Source: Entomobacter blattae (lineage in GTDB: Bacteria > Pseudomonadota > Alphaproteobacteria > Acetobacterales > Acetobacteraceae). From it: 64,000 nt of DNA. The stretch lies in the NCBI RefSeq assembly GCF_014672835.1, contig NZ_CP060244.1, positions 1 through 64,000 on the forward strand, in the 5' to 3' direction. How positions within the stretch are numbered: position 1 is the stretch's first letter; every line of letters starts with the position of its first letter. Both the position numbers and the translations under genes were made by a program. Shown here piece by piece: positions 46,503 to 57,109 of the stretch. The notes below the pieces were generated by a model, which was given only the letters and a program-made list of their open reading frames with translations, had not been told where the DNA came from and did no database searches.

Positions 46503-47625
46503 ATAATATATTCAAGCGATAGGCCATTAGGAACTGGCCCCAAAACATTGGGAAAATAAATACATTTTCTGCCTATAATTTATTAAGGTTAAGCAGCAAA
46601 GCAGCACAGGGAAAATTTTCAATGAAATAACCATTCCCACTTTAAAACGTGCTGCCCTTATTATAGTAAAACCTTATTCTTATAATAAAAAATGGAGAAG
46701 ATATTATAGGTGCCAACCTTAAACATTATTATAAGCTTGGGTTCAGAAGATTTTTTATTTTAGAGAACAAGAGCAAGGATAAGACACAAAAATAATTTTT
46801 GACTTTAAAAACTCTCACGAAAATACTGGTATTTTAAGGGTGTTTTTTATTTTACCGATTTTTCAAAAGTTTACAGACAGCAGCTAAAACTTTGTTATTG
46901 CCAACTTTGTAGAAAAACATTCAAGCGACGATGATGAACCTCTAGAGTGAATTTTTCCTATAAATACAGATGAACTTATCATGTGCTACAAATCCGACAT
47001 TGTCTCTGCAATGACCAGCAGGATACTATGTTGACCGACGAAAAACACAAAGTTATTTGTATTTTCACTGGGCACAATTAATTTTATTTTCTACACAAGA
47101 AATATTCTCATGAATTTTACAAATATTTTTTCTTCCTCTCATCTTTATACTTGGTTTATACTTTAAAAAAATGTGAGTCTATATAAGTAAAACTGCCTAC
47201 AAAACTGGTTTCAATATCCAACTGAGCTCTGACATTACGTAGAGAACTATTCCTTCTGTGAGAAAGCGGCTCACAGCATGATAAAAAACAGATTTTGTAT
47301 TTTACATTTTCCTATATGTTCCAAAGAACAGTTGCGCCGTAAAATCACACAAAGTGTAAAAGAATTAAATATAGGCAATATTTCGAAAACTATTGGCAAT
47401 CATTGGCATAATTACTCTAACCTCTAAAAGAGCAGCCACATCGTTTTAGAGGAAATTCTTAGAGAATAGATTCACAGCTATATTGCCAACAATTGCTTTT
47501 TCTATATCAAACCAGCCTTGGTATTTCCTGCAATAGGGTTAAGTAAGTTTTTACCCCACCCAGCTCATGAATAATATAGAATAGTAATAAAATCGGCGTT
47601 TCTAGTAAGAGACCTCTCTCCAAAA
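46503..47625. other. AT-rich spacer without recognised genes (about 1.1 kb)
   Basis: No convincing open frame on either strand. Two clean stem-loops are visible: CTGTGAG (47256-47262) with CTCACAG (47270-47276), and CCTCTAAAA (47421-47429) with TTTTAGAGG (47444-47452). The region follows the rpoC relic and may be further decayed sequence, or may encode a small RNA; neither is shown. Confidence 0.5.
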
Positions 47626-47663
47626 TAAAAGGGTTGAAAGCCATAAAACTTTCAACCCTTTTA
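47626..47663 (-). terminator. Rho-independent terminator of the ribosomal operon
   Basis: A perfect 15-base stem (47626-47640 with 47649-47663) encloses an 8-base loop. Read on the minus strand it ends in TTTTATTTTGG. It lies 20 bases after the rplQ stop and closes the long ribosomal block. Confidence 0.9.
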
Positions 47664-47682
47664 AACTCTATCAGAACAATGT

Positions 47683-48129
47683 TTAGGCCGCTATATCATT
47701 AGCATCTGCCTGCTGATTATCTATCAGAGGCCCACTATCTTGCCCTTTAGCCATTCTGTCACGGTCAACCAGCTCAATAACTGCCATTTGAGCAGCATCA
47801 CCATAACGGATACCGGCTCGTAAAATACGAGCATATCCGCCTGAACGCCCTGCATATCTTTCAGAAATAACGGAAAAAAGTTTTGCAACTATTTTCTCAT
47901 CCCTTAACCGTGCATAAGCCTGACGGCGAGCATGCAACCCACCTTTTTTGCCTAAAGTAATGAGCTTCTCAACAACAGGCCGTAATTCTTTAGCCTTTGG
48001 CAGGGTTGTTGTAATCTGCTCGTGTTTAATAAGAGCCACAGCCATGTTGCGGAACATAGCCTGACGATGGGAAGTAGTCACTCCGAGCTTACGACCTGAT
48101 ACACCATGACGCATGAAACTTATCTCCAA
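47683..48129 (-). CDS. rplQ: 50S ribosomal protein L17
   Basis: Large-subunit protein near the exit tunnel. It has 148 residues against 127 in E. coli; the core starts [20 protein letters not shown] and contains [20 protein letters not shown]. The extra C-terminal tail (about 20 residues, Asp/Gln/Ala-rich) is usual for alphaproteobacteria. The MEIS residues ahead of the canonical MRHG start could mean that initiation is at the internal ATG four codons on. It is the last gene of the block, before a strong terminator. Confidence 0.96.
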   Translation of the reverse strand: MEISFMRHGVSGRKLGVTTSHRQAMFRNMAVALIKHEQITTTLPKAKELRPVVEKLITLGKKGGLHARRQAYARLRDEKIVAKLFSVISERYAGRSGGYARILRAGIRYGDAAQMAVIELVDRDRMAKGQDSGPLIDNQQADANDIAA

Positions 48130-48150
48130 TCAGTATTATTATTTATAGAT

Positions 48151-49170
48151 CTAAAAAGGCTCATCCAAACGTTTAGCAAGGTCTTCAATATTCTCAGGAG
48201 GCCATGCAGGAACTGTCATGCCTAAAGACAGCCCCATAGAAGTTAAAACTTCCTTAATTTCATTTAATGATTTACGTCCAAAATTAGGCGTACGCAACAT
48301 TTCCTGCTCAGTTTTCTGTACCAAATCACCTATATAGACAATATTATCATTTTTCAGGCAATTAGCACTTCTAACCGACAGCTCAAGTTCATCAACTTTT
48401 CTTAACAGATTGCGGTTAAATGGCAGATCATCATGTTGCTCTTCAGCTTGGGCAGGCTTGGGTTCATCAAAATTAATAAAGAGCTGGAACTGATCTTGCA
48501 GAATGCGGGCTGCCAGAGCCACTGCATCTTCCGGAGTAACCGCCCCGTTTGTCTCTACAGTCAATAGAAGCTTATCGTAGTCGGTGACCTGGCCTACACG
48601 GGTTGGTTCAACCTTATAGGAGACTCGTTTAACGGGGGAATAGATAGCATCTACTGGAATAAGACCAATAGGAGCATCCTCGGGCCTGTTCGCAACCGCT
48701 GGCATATAGCCCTTACCCATGTTCACCGTCAATTCCATACCCAAGGCTGCGCCTTCATCTAAGGTGCAAATAACCAAATCTGGGTTCATAATTTCGATAT
48801 CATGACCTGTCTGGATCTGAGAAGCCTTAACTTCCCCCGGGCCTACCGCTGTTAGCATCATTCTTTTGGGCCCCTCACCATGCATCCGCATGGCAAGTTG
48901 TTTGATGTTCAATACAATATCTGTCACATCTTCACGAACACCAACAACTGAAGAAAACTCATGCAAAACGCCATCAATCTGTATTGCTGTTACAGCTGCC
49001 CCCTGCAATGAGGAGAGAAGGATACGACGCAACGCATTGCCCAACGTCATGCCAAAGCCACGTTCTAAAGGTTCTGCAACGACTGTTGCAATTCGAGATG
49101 GCTCGGCACCAGCTTCAACATCCAATTTTTCCGGCTTAATCAGGGATTGCCAGTTTTTCTGGAGCACCAA
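48151..49170 (-). CDS. rpoA: RNA polymerase alpha subunit
   Basis: Assembly platform and activator target of RNA polymerase. It has 339 residues (E. coli 329). The N-terminal domain holds [20 protein letters not shown]. The C-terminal domain, after an acidic linker, contains [20 protein letters not shown] and [20 protein letters not shown], the UP-element-binding helix-hairpin-helix. The start is TTG at 49170 or the adjacent GTG, giving (M)[16 protein letters not shown] hairpin lies in the 122-base gap after rpsK. Confidence 0.97.
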   Translation of the reverse strand: MVLQKNWQSLIKPEKLDVEAGAEPSRIATVVAEPLERGFGMTLGNALRRILLSSLQGAAVTAIQIDGVLHEFSSVVGVREDVTDIVLNIKQLAMRMHGEGPKRMMLTAVGPGEVKASQIQTGHDIEIMNPDLVICTLDEGAALGMELTVNMGKGYMPAVANRPEDAPIGLIPVDAIYSPVKRVSYKVEPTRVGQVTDYDKLLLTVETNGAVTPEDAVALAARILQDQFQLFINFDEPKPAQAEEQHDDLPFNRNLLRKVDELELSVRSANCLKNDNIVYIGDLVQKTEQEMLRTPNFGRKSLNEIKEVLTSMGLSLGMTVPAWPPENIEDLAKRLDEPF

Positions 49171-49192
49171 GGTATGTGCCTTTCAAAACAGA

Positions 49193-49206
49193 AGCCGCTA
49201 AAGCGG
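49193..49206 (-). other. GC-rich hairpin in the rpoA leader
   Basis: GCCGCT and AGCGGC pair with a two-base centre in the rpsK-rpoA gap. Read on the minus strand it is followed by TTCTGTTTTG. It might weakly terminate, or set the ratio of rpsK to rpoA transcripts; it lies 22 bases before the rpoA start. Confidence 0.4.
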
Positions 49207-49292
49207 CAATTAAGTTTCTTTTATCAAACAGATCGCTTAATGAAAGAAACACCCAAGGCTGAGAAGTTTTTTAAAACTTTAACAGCCCAACC

Positions 49293-49685
49293 CTATACAC
49301 GACGACGCTTGCGTGGGCGGCATCCATTATGAGGTACAGGTGTCGTATCTCTAATGGAAGTAATAGTAAAGCCAACAGCTTGAAGAGCACGCAATGCACT
49401 TTCACGCCCGGAACCTGGGCCAGAAACTTCAATTTCTAGTGTTTCCATGCCATGTTCTCGAGCTTTTTTCCCTGCATCCTCTGCGGCAACCTGAGCAGCA
49501 TAAGGAGTAGATTTTCTAGACCCTTTAAAACCCTGCGCACCCGCAGAAGACCAAGCAATTGCATTACCTTGTGCATCTGAGATTGTTATCATTGTGTTAT
49601 TAAAAGTTGAAAGTACATGAGCAACGCCGGAAATAATATTCTTGCGCTCTCTTTTACGTATACGTGATGCAGCGGCTTTCGCCAT
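49293..49685 (-). CDS. rpsK: 30S ribosomal protein S11
   Basis: Platform protein of the small subunit, 130 residues (E. coli 129). Signatures are [40 protein letters not shown] and the basic C-terminus [14 protein letters not shown]. It follows rpsM by 77 bases. Confidence 0.97.
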   Translation of the reverse strand: MAKAAASRIRKRERKNIISGVAHVLSTFNNTMITISDAQGNAIAWSSAGAQGFKGSRKSTPYAAQVAAEDAGKKAREHGMETLEIEVSGPGSGRESALRALQAVGFTITSIRDTTPVPHNGCRPRKRRRV

Positions 49686-49762
49686 GTTCGCTTTCCTGCC
49701 CTTATCTCTAAAGATCCCGTAACTAGAATAGGATCTTAATCAAAACAACCACCCCGCTGAAA

Positions 49763-50140
49763 TTAACGGGTTACCTTCTTCTTACCTGCAATGGCTACAG
49801 CCTTACCTTTACGGGTACGAGCATTGGTATGCGTACGTTGGCCACGAACAGGCAACCCTCTACGATGCCGCAAACCACGATAGCATCCAAGATCCACCAA
49901 CCTTTTTATGTTCATGGAAACTTCACGACGCAAATCACCCTCAACTTGATATTCGCTATCAATCAGCTCTCTGATTTTTAATATCTCATCATCAGACAGC
50001 TGATTAACCCGGCGATCATCAGGTATTGAAAGTTGCTTACATATACTATGCGCTTTTGATGGGCCAATACCATAAATGTACCTTAACCCGATCTCAACCC
50101 GTTTATTGGTTGGTATGTTTACTCCGGCGATACGTGCCAC
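49763..50140 (-). CDS. rpsM: 30S ribosomal protein S13
   Basis: Head protein of the small subunit contacting the P-site tRNA, 125 residues (E. coli 118). It starts [20 protein letters not shown] and includes the conserved [20 protein letters not shown] with a basic tail. It follows adk by 216 bases, the widest gap in the lower block; a promoter for the rpsM-rpsK-rpoA-rplQ group may lie there. No rpmJ was found in the gap. Confidence 0.97.
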   Translation of the reverse strand: MARIAGVNIPTNKRVEIGLRYIYGIGPSKAHSICKQLSIPDDRRVNQLSDDEILKIRELIDSEYQVEGDLRREVSMNIKRLVDLGCYRGLRHRRGLPVRGQRTHTNARTRKGKAVAIAGKKKVTR

Positions 50141-50327
50141 GCCAATCTCTCCCTGTTTGCCATACTGGCAATAACAAACTTCACTTTAACTAAAAATACC
50201 CCTTAATGGAAAAACTGCCACCACTCAAGCCTTATTCATAAAGCTTCGGCATTAAAGCGGCAGATATTAAAGGTTACTCTTAAAAGCACTCACTGTTCAA
50301 AGGCCGAACTATACTGTGTTACCCTTT

Positions 50328-50348
50328 AGAGTCAAGATTTTTGACTCT
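50328..50348. other. Hairpin just after adk
   Basis: AGAGTCA (50328-50334) and TGACTCT (50342-50348) form a perfect 7-bp stem, nine bases beyond the adk stop. On the coding (minus) strand no T-run follows, so it is not a classical terminator. An mRNA processing or stabilising stem is possible. Confidence 0.45.
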
Positions 50349-50356
50349 TTTTATAG

Positions 50357-51010
50357 CTATTGTATCTTTTTTACAAGCCTATCAATCTCTTCACTGACCT
50401 GCTTGATATCTTGACTCCCATCCACAGCCGATAATTTTCCGATCTTTCGGTAATAGTCGATAACTGGAGCTGTTTGCTGTCGATAAGTTTCCAAGCGAAT
50501 CTCAACAGTACGCCGATTATCATCGTCTCGGCGAAGAAACTCATGCGCACCACAAACATCACAAGTTCCCTCAACCTTAACGGGTTTAAAATAATCATTA
50601 TAACCCGCACCACATTGCGCACAAGTATATCGCCCAGAAATACGTTTGATAAGGAGCTCATCATCCACTTCAAGAAGTAAGGCCATATCAATTCTCAGCC
50701 CTAACTCTTCAAGCATAATATCCATAGCTTGCGCTTGAGACAGATTTCTAGGAAAACCGTCCAAAATAAAACCATTATCGCAATCTTCTTCGCGAACACG
50801 TTTAGAAAGCATCTTTATGATCACGTCATCGGGAACCAAGCCACCATTATCCATAATTGTCTTAGCTTGTTTGCCAATTTCAGATCCCTGCTTTACTTCT
50901 GAACGCAACATATCACCTGTTGAAATCTGAGCGATATGAAATTGTTGTTCTAGACGCTTAGCCTGCGTTCCTTTTCCTGCACCTGGAGGGCCAAAAAAAA
51001 CTAGATTCAT
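50357..51010 (-). CDS. adk: Adenylate kinase
   Basis: Interconverts ATP + AMP and 2 ADP. It has 217 residues (E. coli 214). The P-loop is GPPGAGKGTQA, the AMP site QISTGDMLR, and FILDGFPRNLSQA is the NMP-binding motif. The LID domain carries four cysteines (CAQC and CDVC), the zinc-binding form found in many bacteria but not E. coli. Its ATG overlaps the secY stop by four bases, the conserved secY-adk coupling. Confidence 0.97.
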   Translation of the reverse strand: MNLVFFGPPGAGKGTQAKRLEQQFHIAQISTGDMLRSEVKQGSEIGKQAKTIMDNGGLVPDDVIIKMLSKRVREEDCDNGFILDGFPRNLSQAQAMDIMLEELGLRIDMALLLEVDDELLIKRISGRYTCAQCGAGYNDYFKPVKVEGTCDVCGAHEFLRRDDDNRRTVEIRLETYRQQTAPVIDYYRKIGKLSAVDGSQDIKQVSEEIDRLVKKIQ

Positions 51011-52380
51011 TTTAATTTAACTCTGCTATTTTGCCCCGATCTTCCAAAACGATTCTTCTTCATCAAGCCCTGATACTGATAAGCCATCAACTGTGACTGG
51101 ATTTGCGTTACGGTATCAATCGTTACTGAGACAATAATAATAAGGCTAGTGCCACCAAAGTAGAAAGGGATATTGTAATGACTAATTAAAATTTGGGGTA
51201 ACAGACATACTGCCACCAAATAAAGGGCCCCTATAGTTGTTAATCGTGTTAAAATCACATCAAAATAAGTTGCTGTGTTCTTACCTGGCCTAATACCAGG
51301 GATAAATCCGCCCTGTCTTCGCAAATTATCTGCAGTCTCTTCTGGGTTAAATGTTACAGCAGCATAAAAATACGAAAAGAATATAATCATCACTGCATAA
51401 AAGAGCATGTAGAGAGGTCGCCCCTGCCCAAGCTCGCGCCCAAGCGTTGAAAGCCAGCCTGGCATATGGCTATTATTCGTCATAAAACCAGAGAGTGTAA
51501 CCGGAATTAACAAAACAGATGATGCAAAAATGGGCGGAATGACACCAGCTGTGTTAACTTTTAAGGGCATATGCGTTGAATCGCCCCCATAAATTTTCTG
51601 GCCAATCTGCCTTTTAGGGTATTGGATTACAACACGTCTTTGCGCTTGTTCCATAAACACAATAAAACCAATAGTTACAGCCGCCAAGACAAGAAACACC
51701 AAAACAAAAAAGGGTGAAAAAGCGCCTGTATAACCAAGTTGAAAAAAACTTACCAATGCTTGAGGAAGATTCGCAACAATCCCTGCAAAAATAATGAGCG
51801 AAATGCCATTTCCAATCCCACGAGAAGTAATCTGCTCACCCAGCCACATCAAAAACATGGTGCCGCCGACCAATGTCACCACACAAGACACAATAAAAAG
51901 CATCCCTGGCGAGATAACAGCACTAACACCAGTACTGCTTTTTATTGTTTCCAAGCCGACAGCAATCCCATATGCCTGAAAAAGGGCAATAAACACCGTC
52001 AAATAGCGCGTATACTGGTTAAGTTTTTTACGCCCCTGTTCTCCTTCCTTTTTGAGAGCTTCTAGAGAAGGGAGGGCAGCCGACATCAATTGAATAATGA
52101 TAGAGGCGCTAATATAAGGCATGATATTGAGGGCAAAGACGGTCATTCTTCCCAGGGCCCCTCCCGAGAACATATCAAACATGCCCAGAATGCCACCCTG
52201 ATGCTGCGTTAGCAGCTGCCCCATAATAGCAGCATCAACGCCAGGAACAGGAATATAAGTCCCTAAACGATAAACTATTAACGCACCCAGAGTAAACCAA
52301 ATCCGCTTCTTGAGCTCTGTCGCCTTAGCAAGAGTGCTCCAGTTAAGATTGGCCGCCAGCTGTTCTACCGCAGAGGCCAT
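51007..52380 (-). CDS. secY: Preprotein translocase subunit SecY
   Basis: Channel of the Sec translocon in the inner membrane, 457 residues (E. coli 443), ten predicted helices. Signatures are YRLGTYIPVPGVDAAIM, GGALGRMTVFALNIMPYISA and SRGIGNGISLIIFAGIVA. The C-terminal cytoplasmic loop has GFIPGIRPGKNT. A terminator-like hairpin precedes it, so expression may be damped relative to the ribosomal proteins upstream. Confidence 0.97.
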   Translation of the reverse strand: MASAVEQLAANLNWSTLAKATELKKRIWFTLGALIVYRLGTYIPVPGVDAAIMGQLLTQHQGGILGMFDMFSGGALGRMTVFALNIMPYISASIIIQLMSAALPSLEALKKEGEQGRKKLNQYTRYLTVFIALFQAYGIAVGLETIKSSTGVSAVISPGMLFIVSCVVTLVGGTMFLMWLGEQITSRGIGNGISLIIFAGIVANLPQALVSFFQLGYTGAFSPFFVLVFLVLAAVTIGFIVFMEQAQRRVVIQYPKRQIGQKIYGGDSTHMPLKVNTAGVIPPIFASSVLLIPVTLSGFMTNNSHMPGWLSTLGRELGQGRPLYMLFYAVMIIFFSYFYAAVTFNPEETADNLRRQGGFIPGIRPGKNTATYFDVILTRLTTIGALYLVAVCLLPQILISHYNIPFYFGGTSLIIIVSVTIDTVTQIQSQLMAYQYQGLMKKNRFGRSGQNSRVKLK

Positions 52381-52404
52381 ACAAACCTACCTTCTTTAAG
52401 ACGT

Positions 52405-52435
52405 AAAAAGCGTCACTGCATAGCTGCAAGACGCT
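52405..52435 (-). terminator. Terminator-like hairpin between rplO and secY
   Basis: Read on the minus strand, AGCGTC pairs with GACGCT. The inner arms TGCA/TGCA continue the stem around a short loop, and TTTTT follows directly. It lies inside an otherwise continuous operon, about 25 bases before the secY start. It probably causes partial termination or attenuation. Confidence 0.55.
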
Positions 52436-52521
52436 CTTACGGGATCTATTAAGAAACATAACAACCACCTCATCATCTTACTCATAACAGCAGACAACAG
52501 AGGTTTTATCACGTTCTATAT

Positions 52522-52998
52522 TTAGGCCGAACGACCTGCATATAAAAGCTTTATGCTTCCACCAACCTTCTCAATCGCTTCTTTCGCAGCCTGGGAAGCA
52601 GAAGAAACTTCAAAATTTAAAACCGTCGATAACTCACCATCCGCTAATAAACGAATGCCAAAATATTTACCCGAACCCACTAAACCTGACTGACGTAGAA
52701 CCTCTTCTGTCACAAGAGAGGATGGGTCAATCTTTCCTTTTTCTACAGCCTTCGCTATAGCATGTAAATTAACGGGAGCAAATTCTTTACGAAAGATGTT
52801 CTTAAAACCCCTTTTGGGCAAACGCCTATAGATAGGAAGCTGACCGCCTTCAAAACCATTCAGCGATACACCTTCCCGAGCTTTCTGCCCCTTAACACCC
52901 TTACCCGAAGTTTTGCCTTTCCCAGAACCAATCCCTCGGCCTAGCCTTTTTTTTCGGTATCTCGACCCAACATTGTCACGTAATTCATTTAAGTTCAT
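52522..52998 (-). CDS. rplO: 50S ribosomal protein L15
   Basis: Late-assembling large-subunit protein, 158 residues (E. coli 144). It has the Gly/Arg/Lys-rich N-terminus ([20 protein letters not shown]) and the motif [18 protein letters not shown]. It directly abuts rpmD. Confidence 0.97.
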   Translation of the reverse strand: MNLNELRDNVGSRYRKKRLGRGIGSGKGKTSGKGVKGQKAREGVSLNGFEGGQLPIYRRLPKRGFKNIFRKEFAPVNLHAIAKAVEKGKIDPSSLVTEEVLRQSGLVGSGKYFGIRLLADGELSTVLNFEVSSASQAAKEAIEKVGGSIKLLYAGRSA

Positions 52999-53202
52999 CT
53001 ATCCCTCCACCTTAACCAGATGGGCTACCTTACGGATCATTCCACGCACTTCTGCTGTATCTTGCAATACACGCGTTTTCCCGATTTTATTAAGACCTAA
53101 CCCAACAAGAGTGGCCTGTTGTGCCTTCAGTCTCCCTTGCCCAGAAGCAATCTGCGTTACTGTAACAGTTCCCTCAGATGAAGTTTCCACTGCCTTAGCC
53201 AT
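52999..53202 (-). CDS. rpmD: 50S ribosomal protein L30
   Basis: Small L30 protein, 67 residues (E. coli 59). The chosen start is the ATG at 53202 after AGGAG; a GTG two codons earlier is too close to that site. The core is [20 protein letters not shown] then [12 protein letters not shown]. It overlaps the end of rpsE by eight bases. Confidence 0.95.
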   Translation of the reverse strand: MAKAVETSSEGTVTVTQIASGQGRLKAQQATLVGLGLNKIGKTRVLQDTAEVRGMIRKVAHLVKVEG

Positions 53203-53767
53203 TGACACCTTCTCCTGTTACGTGTTCGCGCTTACCCAAGATATCAACAACTTTCTTTCCCCTGCGTGAAGCTACAGAACGTGGACTTGCACTTTTCTGA
53301 AGCGCATTAAACGTTGCCTTCACCATGTTATGGGGATTTCTAGTTCCTACGGATTTAGCAACAACATCGTTAATCCCAAGGCTTTCAAACACTGCACGCA
53401 TTGGGCCACCGGCAATAATTCCTGTTCCAGCATCTGCCGAACGCAACACAACCTTTCCAGCCCCAAAACGACCAGAAACATCATGATGTAAGGTCCGGCC
53501 CTCTTTCATAGGCACCCGAACAAGCGTTTTTCTTGCACGCTCAGTCGCCTTACGTATCGCTTCCGGCACTTCTCTAGCCTTACCTGAGCCATACCCAACA
53601 CGACCCTTTTGATCGCCAACCACAACTAACGCAGCAAAAGCAAACCGACGTCCACCCTTTACCACTTTTGCGACACGGTTAATTGCAACCAGTTTATCGG
53701 TTAAATCATCACCCTCACGGTCACGCTCACGTGTATTTCGTGTATTTTCTTTTGGTTCACGAGCCAT
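53195..53767 (-). CDS. rpsE: 30S ribosomal protein S5
   Basis: Small-subunit protein of the mRNA entry/decoding region, 190 residues (E. coli 167). The double-stranded RNA-binding part reads [20 protein letters not shown], followed by [20 protein letters not shown]. The C-terminal part includes [20 protein letters not shown] and [19 protein letters not shown]. Charged extensions at both ends account for the extra length. Confidence 0.97.
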   Translation of the reverse strand: MAREPKENTRNTRERDREGDDLTDKLVAINRVAKVVKGGRRFAFAALVVVGDQKGRVGYGSGKAREVPEAIRKATERARKTLVRVPMKEGRTLHHDVSGRFGAGKVVLRSADAGTGIIAGGPMRAVFESLGINDVVAKSVGTRNPHNMVKATFNALQKSASPRSVASRRGKKVVDILGKREHVTGEGVNG

Positions 53768-53784
53768 TTTCGCGCATCCCCTTC

Positions 53785-54147
53785 CTAAAAGGCCAAGCCG
53801 CCCTCACGGGCCGCCTCTGCCAACGCTTTAACACGCCCATGATACAAATAAGACCCGCGGTCAAACACAACCATAGACAAACCAGCTGCCAAAGACCTCT
53901 GGGCAATCAGCTTTCCAACTGCGCTTGCTGCCTTAACATCTGTACCTTTTGTTAACTCACCCCGCAAACCCTTATCAAGGCTTGAGGCAGCTGCCAAAGT
54001 TTTTCCAGAACTGTCATCAATAACCTGAGCGTAGATATTCTTCCCAGACCTATAAACCGACAAACGTGGACGATTACCACTCTTGCGACGAATCTGAAAA
54101 CGTAACCGTTTGCGGCGACGCTCTCTCAAATCCTGTTGTGTAGACAT
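53785..54147 (-). CDS. rplR: 50S ribosomal protein L18
   Basis: 5S rRNA-binding protein, 120 residues (E. coli 117). Signatures are [20 protein letters not shown] and the C-terminal [20 protein letters not shown]. Its ATG shares one base with the rplF stop (TAATG), indicating coupling. Confidence 0.97.
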   Translation of the reverse strand: MSTQQDLRERRRKRLRFQIRRKSGNRPRLSVYRSGKNIYAQVIDDSSGKTLAAASSLDKGLRGELTKGTDVKAASAVGKLIAQRSLAAGLSMVVFDRGSYLYHGRVKALAEAAREGGLAF

Positions 54148-54680
54148 TATTTCTTCTTACCTTCCTTGCGGCGAATAGTCTCAGTTTCATAACGCACCCC
54201 TTTCCCTTTATAAGGCTCAGGCGGTCTAAAACTACGAATATCTAGGGCAACTTGGCCTACACGCTGTTTGTCAATTCCTTCAACAGTAACAGCTGTTGGT
54301 CGAGGCATAGAAATTTTAACATCTGCTGGAATAGGGTAGATAACATCATGGGAAAAACCTAAATTTAAAACAAGATTTTTCCCTTGGATAGCAGCTCTAT
54401 AACCTGTACCTGTTATTTCCAGTGTCTTGGAAAATCCTTCAGAGACCCCTTTAACAGTATTAGCAATAAGGGCCCTCGTTGTTCCCCACATCATTCTGGC
54501 AAATGCAGAATCGTCTGCTGGATTAACAACAACCTTACCGTCAGAAACCTCGGTTTTTACATGGTCATTCAATGTAAGGTTTGCCTTACCTAACTTGCCC
54601 TGAGCAACAAGGACATTCTCCGAAATTGTAACCTGTACTCCCTGAGGGATTTCTACAGGATATTTACCCACACGTGACAT
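54147..54680 (-). CDS. rplF: 50S ribosomal protein L6
   Basis: Large-subunit protein near the factor-binding site, 177 residues, the same as E. coli. The start is the ATG at 54680 ([19 protein letters not shown]). The frame is open further upstream to 54890, but that part overlaps rpsH and is not L6-like. The C-terminal signature [20 protein letters not shown] is present. Confidence 0.97.
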   Translation of the reverse strand: MSRVGKYPVEIPQGVQVTISENVLVAQGKLGKANLTLNDHVKTEVSDGKVVVNPADDSAFARMMWGTTRALIANTVKGVSEGFSKTLEITGTGYRAAIQGKNLVLNLGFSHDVIYPIPADVKISMPRPTAVTVEGIDKQRVGQVALDIRSFRPPEPYKGKGVRYETETIRRKEGKKK

Positions 54681-54693
54681 ATCCGCATCCCCC

Positions 54694-55092
54694 TCAGAAT
54701 ACTCGACAAAGCACTTCGCCACCAACATGAGCAGCTCGTGCCTCAATATCAGACAAAACACCCCGTGGCGTGGAGAGAATGGAAACCCCCAAACCACCAT
54801 AAACTTTCTGCAGCTCTTTAATCTTGGAATAAACCCTACGCCCTGGTTTAGAAACGCGTTGGAGTTCCTTAATCGCAGGCTCTCCTTCATTATACTTCAA
54901 CTCAATACGAAGCTGAGAAATCCCTGCTCTTATTTCCTCGACAGTATAGCCACGAATATAACCTTCACGACGAAGGGCCTCAAGAACATTTGCACGCAAT
55001 TTTGAAGAAGGCGCAACACACACAGTATGCCGAGCACGCTGTGCATTTCGGATACGAGTAATCATATCCCCCAATGGATCGGAAAGTGCCAT
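54694..55092 (-). CDS. rpsH: 30S ribosomal protein S8
   Basis: Binds the central domain of 16S rRNA and can repress its operon in other bacteria. It has 132 residues (E. coli 130). It begins [20 protein letters not shown] and ends with the conserved [20 protein letters not shown]. Confidence 0.97.
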   Translation of the reverse strand: MALSDPLGDMITRIRNAQRARHTVCVAPSSKLRANVLEALRREGYIRGYTVEEIRAGISQLRIELKYNEGEPAIKELQRVSKPGRRVYSKIKELQKVYGGLGVSILSTPRGVLSDIEARAAHVGGEVLCRVF

Positions 55093-55104
55093 GATATAAT
55101 ACCC

Positions 55105-55410
55105 TTACCAGCTTGACTTTACCATGCCTGGAATTTGGCCAGATGATGCCAAATCCCTAAGCGCTACACGACACAAACCAAATTTTCGGTAGTTGCCACG
55201 AGACCGTCCTGTTAAAGAGCATCTCAGACGAACTCTCACTCGCGCACCATTTCTTGGCAGTTTTGCAAGCTTTAAAGACGCCTCAAAGCGATCTTCCACG
55301 GGAAGGCTACGATCCATAACTATATTTTTTAGAGACAAGCGTTTCTCCTTGTCTCTATTAGACATACGCAACCGTTTTGCGTTTCTTTTAACGGCTGATG
55401 TTTTAGCCAT
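55105..55410 (-). CDS. rpsN: 30S ribosomal protein S14 (zinc-free long form)
   Basis: Head protein of the small subunit, 101 residues as in E. coli. It lacks the CxxC pairs of the zinc-binding form. The C-terminus [20 protein letters not shown] and the ending IPGMVKSSW are characteristic. Confidence 0.97.
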   Translation of the reverse strand: MAKTSAVKRNAKRLRMSNRDKEKRLSLKNIVMDRSLPVEDRFEASLKLAKLPRNGARVRVRLRCSLTGRSRGNYRKFGLCRVALRDLASSGQIPGMVKSSW

Positions 55411-55496
55411 ATTTCTTATTACCTCCGGAACCTATTCAGACCCTCTGATGGTTTTCCAATGATTTGAATTGTATGTGCCATCAATATCGACAAAAA

Positions 55497-56063
55497 TCAA
55501 GCAGCAAACGGAAGATCAAAAGCTTTAAGCAGAGCTTTAGCTTCTTCATTCGTTTTGGCTGTTGTCACAAAAACGATATCCATGCCACGTATCTGATCTA
55601 CTTTATCGTAATTAATCTCGGGAAAAACAATTTGCTCTTTAAGACCCATTGCAAAATTGCCACAGCCATCAAAGCCTTTATTGGCTGGCAGTCCACGAAA
55701 ATCTCTCACCCTTGGTAAAGCAATGGTCACCAAACGATCCAAAAACTCATACATTCTGGTCCGGCGAAGGGTAACCTTGCATCCTATAGGAAGACCTTCT
55801 CTGATCTTAAATCCTGCAATAGCCTTTTTAGCTAAAGTTTTAACAGGCTTCTGGCCTGCAATCAGCATCATTTCTTCATAGGCGGAGTCCAGCTTCTTCT
55901 GATCCCCGGCAGCTTCCCCTACACCCATATTAAGAACAATCTTTTTAAGGGTAGGAACCTGCATAACATTCCCGTAGCCGAACTGCTCAGTAAGCTGTTT
56001 TCGTATCTCGCTATTATAGCGCCCTAATAAACGGGGCATAGGAGCTTCACCTGTTTGTACCAT
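55497..56063 (-). CDS. rplE: 50S ribosomal protein L5
   Basis: 5S rRNA-binding protein contacting P-site tRNA, 188 residues (E. coli 179). The start is the ATG at 56063 ([20 protein letters not shown]), placed after AGGAG; the longer frame to 56165 overlaps rplX. Signatures are [19 protein letters not shown] and [20 protein letters not shown]. Confidence 0.97.
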   Translation of the reverse strand: MVQTGEAPMPRLLGRYNSEIRKQLTEQFGYGNVMQVPTLKKIVLNMGVGEAAGDQKKLDSAYEEMMLIAGQKPVKTLAKKAIAGFKIREGLPIGCKVTLRRTRMYEFLDRLVTIALPRVRDFRGLPANKGFDGCGNFAMGLKEQIVFPEINYDKVDQIRGMDIVFVTTAKTNEEAKALLKAFDLPFAA

Positions 56064-56073
56064 TCTATATCTC

Positions 56074-56394
56074 CTATGATTCAATAACTTCGCCGGTGGC
56101 TTTGGCAACTCGAACCTTTTTACCACCTTCCAAAACACGAAAACCCACTTTGGTCGGTTTCCCACTTTTTGGATCGACCAGCATCAGATTTGATAAATCC
56201 ACAGGTTGCTCTTTTGGAAGAATACCCCCTGGCTGCCCTGCATTACCGGGTTTTGTATGACGTTTGGCTACAGCAACGCCTCGAACAACAGCACGATTTT
56301 CTTTTGGAAACACGCGCAAAACCTCACCCTGAACACCCTTAGATGAACCCGTTATGACCTGAACAGTATCACCTTTTTTTATGCGAGCAGCCAT
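56074..56394 (-). CDS. rplX: 50S ribosomal protein L24
   Basis: Assembly-initiating large-subunit protein, 106 residues (E. coli 104). The KOW motif [20 protein letters not shown] and the segment [20 protein letters not shown] are visible. It shares one base with the rplN stop. Confidence 0.97.
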   Translation of the reverse strand: MAARIKKGDTVQVITGSSKGVQGEVLRVFPKENRAVVRGVAVAKRHTKPGNAGQPGGILPKEQPVDLSNLMLVDPKSGKPTKVGFRVLEGGKKVRVAKATGEVIES

Positions 56395-56762
56395 TACAGA
56401 ACCTCCGGCGCCAATGAAATGATCTTCATGAACTTGCGAGCACGCAATTCCCTTACCACAGGACCGAAAATACGCGTTCCAATAGGTTCCATTTGCTTAT
56501 TAATAAGCACGGCTGCATTCCGATCAAACCTGATCGCACTTCCATCAGACCGACGGACGGGATAGGCTGTTCTTACAATAACCGCCCGGTGCACATCGCC
56601 CTTCTTGACCTTGCCACGAGGAATTGCATCTTTAACAGATACAACAATTATGTCGCCGACCGAGGCGGTCTTTCTCTTTGAACCACCCAGTACTTTTATG
56701 CACTGCACCTCGCGTGCACCAGAGTTATCGGCCACGGCAAGATTGGTCTCGGGATGTATCAT
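56394..56762 (-). CDS. rplN: 50S ribosomal protein L14
   Basis: Intersubunit-bridge protein, 122 residues (E. coli 123). It starts [20 protein letters not shown] and contains [20 protein letters not shown] and [20 protein letters not shown]. Confidence 0.98.
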   Translation of the reverse strand: MIHPETNLAVADNSGAREVQCIKVLGGSKRKTASVGDIIVVSVKDAIPRGKVKKGDVHRAVIVRTAYPVRRSDGSAIRFDRNAAVLINKQMEPIGTRIFGPVVRELRARKFMKIISLAPEVL

Positions 56763-56776
56763 CGCTTAATCCCCTC

Positions 56777-57064
56777 TCAGGCTTGTTGTCTAGAACGGAT
56801 GGGGCGCACATCATTACCAGAAACAGATTCCCCATTACGAGTGATAACTGCCCATGCTTTACGTTTAGAATATGGCATGCATTCAACAATGCGTACAGTA
56901 TCCCCAATTTTACAAATATTTAGCTCATCATGCGCAGCGTATTTTTTCGAACGCCTAATGAATTTCTTATATAATGGATGAATAACACGCCGATCGACCA
57001 AAACGGTAACAGTTTTGTCCATCTTATCGCTCGTTACTCTTCCTGTTAGGATGCGCTTCGGCAT
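56777..57064 (-). CDS. rpsQ: 30S ribosomal protein S17
   Basis: 16S rRNA 5'-domain binder, 95 residues (E. coli 84). The motifs [20 protein letters not shown] and [20 protein letters not shown] fit; the C-terminal tail accounts for the extra residues. Confidence 0.96.
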   Translation of the reverse strand: MPKRILTGRVTSDKMDKTVTVLVDRRVIHPLYKKFIRRSKKYAAHDELNICKIGDTVRIVECMPYSKRKAWAVITRNGESVSGNDVRPIRSRQQA

Positions 57065-57109
57065 CTCTCATTCTCCCCCTCAGGATTATAAATCACACTG
57101 TTAGACGGT

